Source of the DNA: Perca fluviatilis
Lineage: Eukaryota > Chordata > Actinopteri > Perciformes > Percidae
Length of the DNA: 64,000 bases
NCBI RefSeq assembly: GCF_010015445.1
Contig: NC_053120.1
Coordinates: 19,060,308-19,124,307, forward strand
Direction of reading: 5' to 3'
Shown here: piece after piece, positions 60,583 through 64,000 of the stretch
How the letters are laid out: each line of letters opens with the position of its first letter
How positions within the stretch are numbered: the first letter of the stretch is position 1
The notes under the pieces: model-generated
What the model saw: only the letters and a program-made list of their open reading frames with translations
Databases searched by the model: none
Told to the model about the DNA's origin: nothing
Position numbers and translations under genes: made by a program

Positions 60583-60754
60583 CCACACACACACACACAC
60601 ACACATACACACACACACACACGCAACCATAAAATTCATGTATGCCCCTCCACATCCTCTCCAACTTTATCACACACCTGAAGGCCTGCCTGCCGCTCGA
60701 TTACACAGCCTGCCCTCCCCTCCGCTTGTCTGTCATCATCCTCCTATGGTTACA

Positions 60755-60851
<97 letters not shown>

Positions 60852-60855
60852 CACA
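60583..60855. repeat. (CA)n tracts
   Basis: CA repeats at 60583-60622 (one ATAC break) and 60755-60855 (one AAAC break), separated by unique C-rich sequence. Confidence 0.96.
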
Positions 60856-62259
60856 GATAGAAATAGATAAGGAGTACACACATGGATACACACACAAACA
60901 CACACAGTTAAACACTGCATGCCCCCCTGGACGGCAGATCAGCCCATCTCAGCTTTTATGTGAAGGAATTAGTGTGTAATTAATTCTCCATTTAGTTTCT
61001 TTATTCATTTTCTCACTGTTGATTCTAACCATCATATTCCTGTCACCTGTCCTGTAGAGTAAACTTGCATTTTAAGTTATTTCTTCTTATTTTGACATAT
61101 GTACTAAGTGTGCAACCAAGTATAACATATAAAAGTTGCACTATATAAAACATGACCATGTAATAATATTACTTACAGAGCTAGTCAATGCACCATACAA
61201 CACCAACTATCACCACCAAAATTGCAAACACATTACAAAGTGGTTCATCAGTATTGCAGCAATGGATAAAATGTGATTATGTGAAATAAGACTTTTCTTA
61301 AAATGTGCTGTAAAGATGGAAGGAATGCTTTTTGTAAAGAAGGTGGCTGCTGTGCACACCAGCCCCATTGCAGTTGATGAAAAAAACCACCAAGGTAAAG
61401 GAGAGTTTGTCTGCACTATAATGTTCAACATGGATAAAGACCTCGTAGGTGAAAACTTTGCATTAATAAAGTTTCTTGGGAGCTTGCCCAATATCATTCA
61501 GTGGCAGCAAGTCTTGTGATGCTGAAACTGTGCAGTAAGACCTACAGAAACCCACAAGATAATTGTGTTTTAATTTTCCTCAGTGGGTGGTGTATAAGAA
61601 CGGCCATTCCCTTATTCTACAGCAGACTTTTACTTGAGTAATTTAGGCATCATTTTAAGAGGGATTCATCAACATGTTCTAGTAGAATCACTAACTGTAT
61701 ACTGTAAGTAAACTACAAACATACAGACCTTATCACATAGTGCTATACTCAACATACTAAATGTTCTTTCAGTTAAATTGGACGTCTGTACTTGCACAGG
61801 AGGTATTTTACCTGGACCTGAAATGAATCTGCCATGTTGATGATTAAGATAAAGTCTTATTTAATCTCATCTTTTGAATACTGCATGCCTGCTTTTCAAC
61901 TACATACCAGTGGGTTTAATTGTTTATTCATTTCCTCCCAAGCACAGCCTTGAGCTCTCCAGTAACACTAAAGATACTAAGAAGAGAAGTGAAGGCCTCG
62001 TCCTCCACCCACGTATCCAATCTGTCCTTCCCAAACGAGCGGCGACAGACGATTTCCTGTGCGCTGGAATCCTTAACCTCTTATTCCCAGCTCCAAGGCT
62101 GGTGGGAGACATGGAGAGAGGTTAGAGGTCCAGCATCTTTTCACACATCTTTGCAGACATAAAGAGCAAACAAACCTCAGGGTCTTTATCACTGAAATCT
62201 AAACCCCTCTGCTGATTTCATGTCTGCGGGCTGAGGCTGGGGGACGCAACGATGACCAC

Positions 62260-62420
62260 CTGTTCCCTGTTTCTCCTCGTAGTCGCTTTTGTCACGGGCT
62301 TTACATTCTTTCAAACCATTACAGGCCAACGGCGAAACTTAAGCTTTTGCCAATTTCTCCCTCGCTGCCCCATATATGAGAACCTATACAGTCTCCTTTC
62401 AAAGGCTGCTTATATGTCTG
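62260..62420. promoter_or_regulatory. candidate conserved non-coding element
   Basis: Unique block: TTGTCACGGGCTTTACATTC, CAAACCATTACAGGCCAACG, AACTTAAGCTTTTGCCAATT, GCTGCCCCATATATGAG. No repeat signature or frame. Confidence 0.28.
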
Positions 62421-63049
62421 TCTTCGTGTGAGGGAAATTAAAACACAGAGAAAAGGGTTATCTTGTGGGTTTCTATGGGTCTTACAGTTTCAGCATGAGT
62501 ATCACAAGACTCGCTGCCGCTGAATGATTTTTATTTTTTTTTTAAACAAAAGCATTGATTTACAGGGGGCTCTCCTTTGTGCCAGCCCATTGAAATAAAC
62601 TGTGTCATGGAAGCATTTATTGAAGGACTTTGGGTTTTTTAACAGGAGACAGTGAAAAGGGCTCCTCATACATACAGATTCCATCTACCAGCTATAAAAA
62701 CTGAGGGGAGAGTAGTCTCATTTATGGGGTAACATGGTTACATTTTACTGCTCTGTGGCATTGAGGCAGAGGAGGCAGAGAGGACGCCTCTTTTGTTTGC
62801 TGTACGGTTGCAGCAGACAATGATCGAGGCGTGTGGAGCGCAGGAATGTCCTTACTGTAGACACTCTCGGAAGTCGGGTGCGAGTGTGCGTCTGTCTGTT
62901 GCTTTGTCCTTGTGTCAGTGTGTGTCCATTTTCATGACAGATAGGACTGTGGGAAAAAGTGCCCTTACAAACGCTGTGTATTGTCTACCCTCCATTTATT
63001 TGCAGTGCGGTTCATTCCGCTGATAAGTGATGGAGAGAACCGTAGATGA

Positions 63050-63480
63050 AACAAATTCAATCCAATGCAGCATTGTGACTCGCTTACATGAATCACTTCT
63101 GATTAGCCTCAAGCTGGCATGGCCGAACCGTCAGCAAAACTGCACAATCACACAGAGGCCTCGCAAAAATCAGGAATCCCAGTCCCATTAAAGACCAGTC
63201 ACTTCTTTGCCACGCTACAGAGGCGTTCAGAAACCACTGTCAGGCCTCACTGTCACTGTCGTCACATAGTCAGCCATAATGGGCTCTGACTATTATTAAT
63301 ACAGGGCCTGAAGCACTCCCAGCTACATCTAAGGGCTCGCCATAAAATATGTTAATCAAATCGGGCCCCTGGGGGCCCCTCAAAGGGAGCTTTAACACAA
63401 ATTGAATATCACTGATGGCTTTGGAGGAGGGGTCTGTCTCGAAGGGGGGAGACCCTAACCCTGTTAGTCACACGGGTCAG
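63050..63480. promoter_or_regulatory. candidate conserved non-coding element
   Basis: Long unique block with TTCTGATTAGCCTCAAGCTG, GACTATTATTAATACAGGGC, CCATAAAATATGTTAATCAA and ATCGGGCCCCTGGGGGCCCC. It has AT-rich homeodomain-like cores beside GGGCCC palindromes, as at several other islands. Confidence 0.33.
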
Positions 63481-63626
63481 GGCTCAATGATGCTGCATAT
63501 TTCCAGTCACTGTCAATTACCCTGATATCGTCTGTGGAGGGTCGCATGCAGCCAGCACTTCAGGGGGAAAGAGAGAGCGTTCAGCAACTGGTGGCTAGAT
63601 CTGTGGATCATGTGGGAAAATCCAAG

Positions 63627-63628
<2 letters not shown>

Positions 63629-63694
<66 letters not shown>
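63629..63694. repeat. (GT)n microsatellite
   Basis: Uninterrupted TG repeat of about 65 bp. Confidence 0.97.
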
Positions 63695-63695
<1 letters not shown>

Positions 63696-64000
63696 ATTCG
63701 TCAGCATCGTCAGCCCCGGATGCCACACGCTAATCACACTAATGCCTATTGGCCGAGTTAAGGAGGATGTGAACATGCCAGCTTTATGATTAGTGGATCA
63801 TGTAAATGATCTAATTCTGCAAATCTATGACAGCTCTTCCACTCAGTGCTCACAGAGACAGAGTCATTTTGATGTTTCTAAAAGTATCAAAAACGGGTCT
63901 ATAGACAATATGTCTATTCTAAAAAAAGAAAGCAGCAGACCATAAGGGACCAATTAAGCACGGGACAAATAAAACTGAAAAAAATTAGATCTGGTTCAGT

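Larger units (their letters stand above)
60860..63628. other. gene-free stretch with unique islands
   Basis: No convincing exon. Overlapping open frames on both strands occur at 61210-61519, without splice sites. Unique islands at 62260-62420 and 63050-63480 are listed separately. Confidence 0.4.

Overview
The window is genomic DNA from a ray-finned fish, most likely a spiny-rayed (percomorph) teleost. The evidence is vertebrate-type split genes, very dense CA/GT microsatellites (at least eight tracts over 40 bp), and many short DNA transposons and LINE/SINE fragments of kinds common in percomorph genomes. There are no bacterial-type operons, CRISPR arrays or rRNA/tRNA genes. Most open frames here are chance frames through repeats and microsatellites.

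All gene content I can support lies in the first 10 kb, on the minus strand. (1) 72-1420 is the 5' end of psmd1 (26S proteasome subunit Rpn2): exon 1 (1405-1420) and exon 2 (72-115) join in frame to give the characteristic first 20 residues, and the rest of the gene lies off the left edge. (2) 4600-6250 is a two-exon homologue of the vertebrate gene C2orf72, head-to-tail with psmd1 as in human. (3) 6631-10058 is a candidate gene I do not recognise: up to five exons with consistent splice phases, encoding a short protein with an N-terminal signal peptide or anchor and no cysteine in the predicted mature chain. It has two alternative 3' ends. Promoter-like CpG-rich sequence with ZNF143, CRE and ETS motifs lies at 11.5-11.9 kb.

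From about 12 kb to the right edge I find no convincing protein-coding exon. This gene-poor stretch has three components. First, mobile-element debris, much of it nested: a 914-bp TTAA-flanked element with about 400-bp inverted arms (27186-28099), a 1.5-kb TTAA-flanked element carrying a LINE endonuclease fragment (47067-48554), a 5'-truncated L1 with a 12-bp target duplication (29242-29746), and a tRNA-derived SINE with a 13-bp target duplication (40195-40382). Second, tandem and simple repeats: a 45-bp minisatellite of about 12 units, (CA)n, (TA)n, (GGAA)n, a 44-base G run and a T29 run. Third, islands of unique sequence rich in TAAT-type motifs that resemble conserved non-coding elements, including a pair of roughly 300-bp sequences duplicated in the same orientation 34.5 kb apart (19161 and 53646). 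This pattern suggests a regulatory landscape serving a gene outside the window, but that is inference and needs cross-species alignment.
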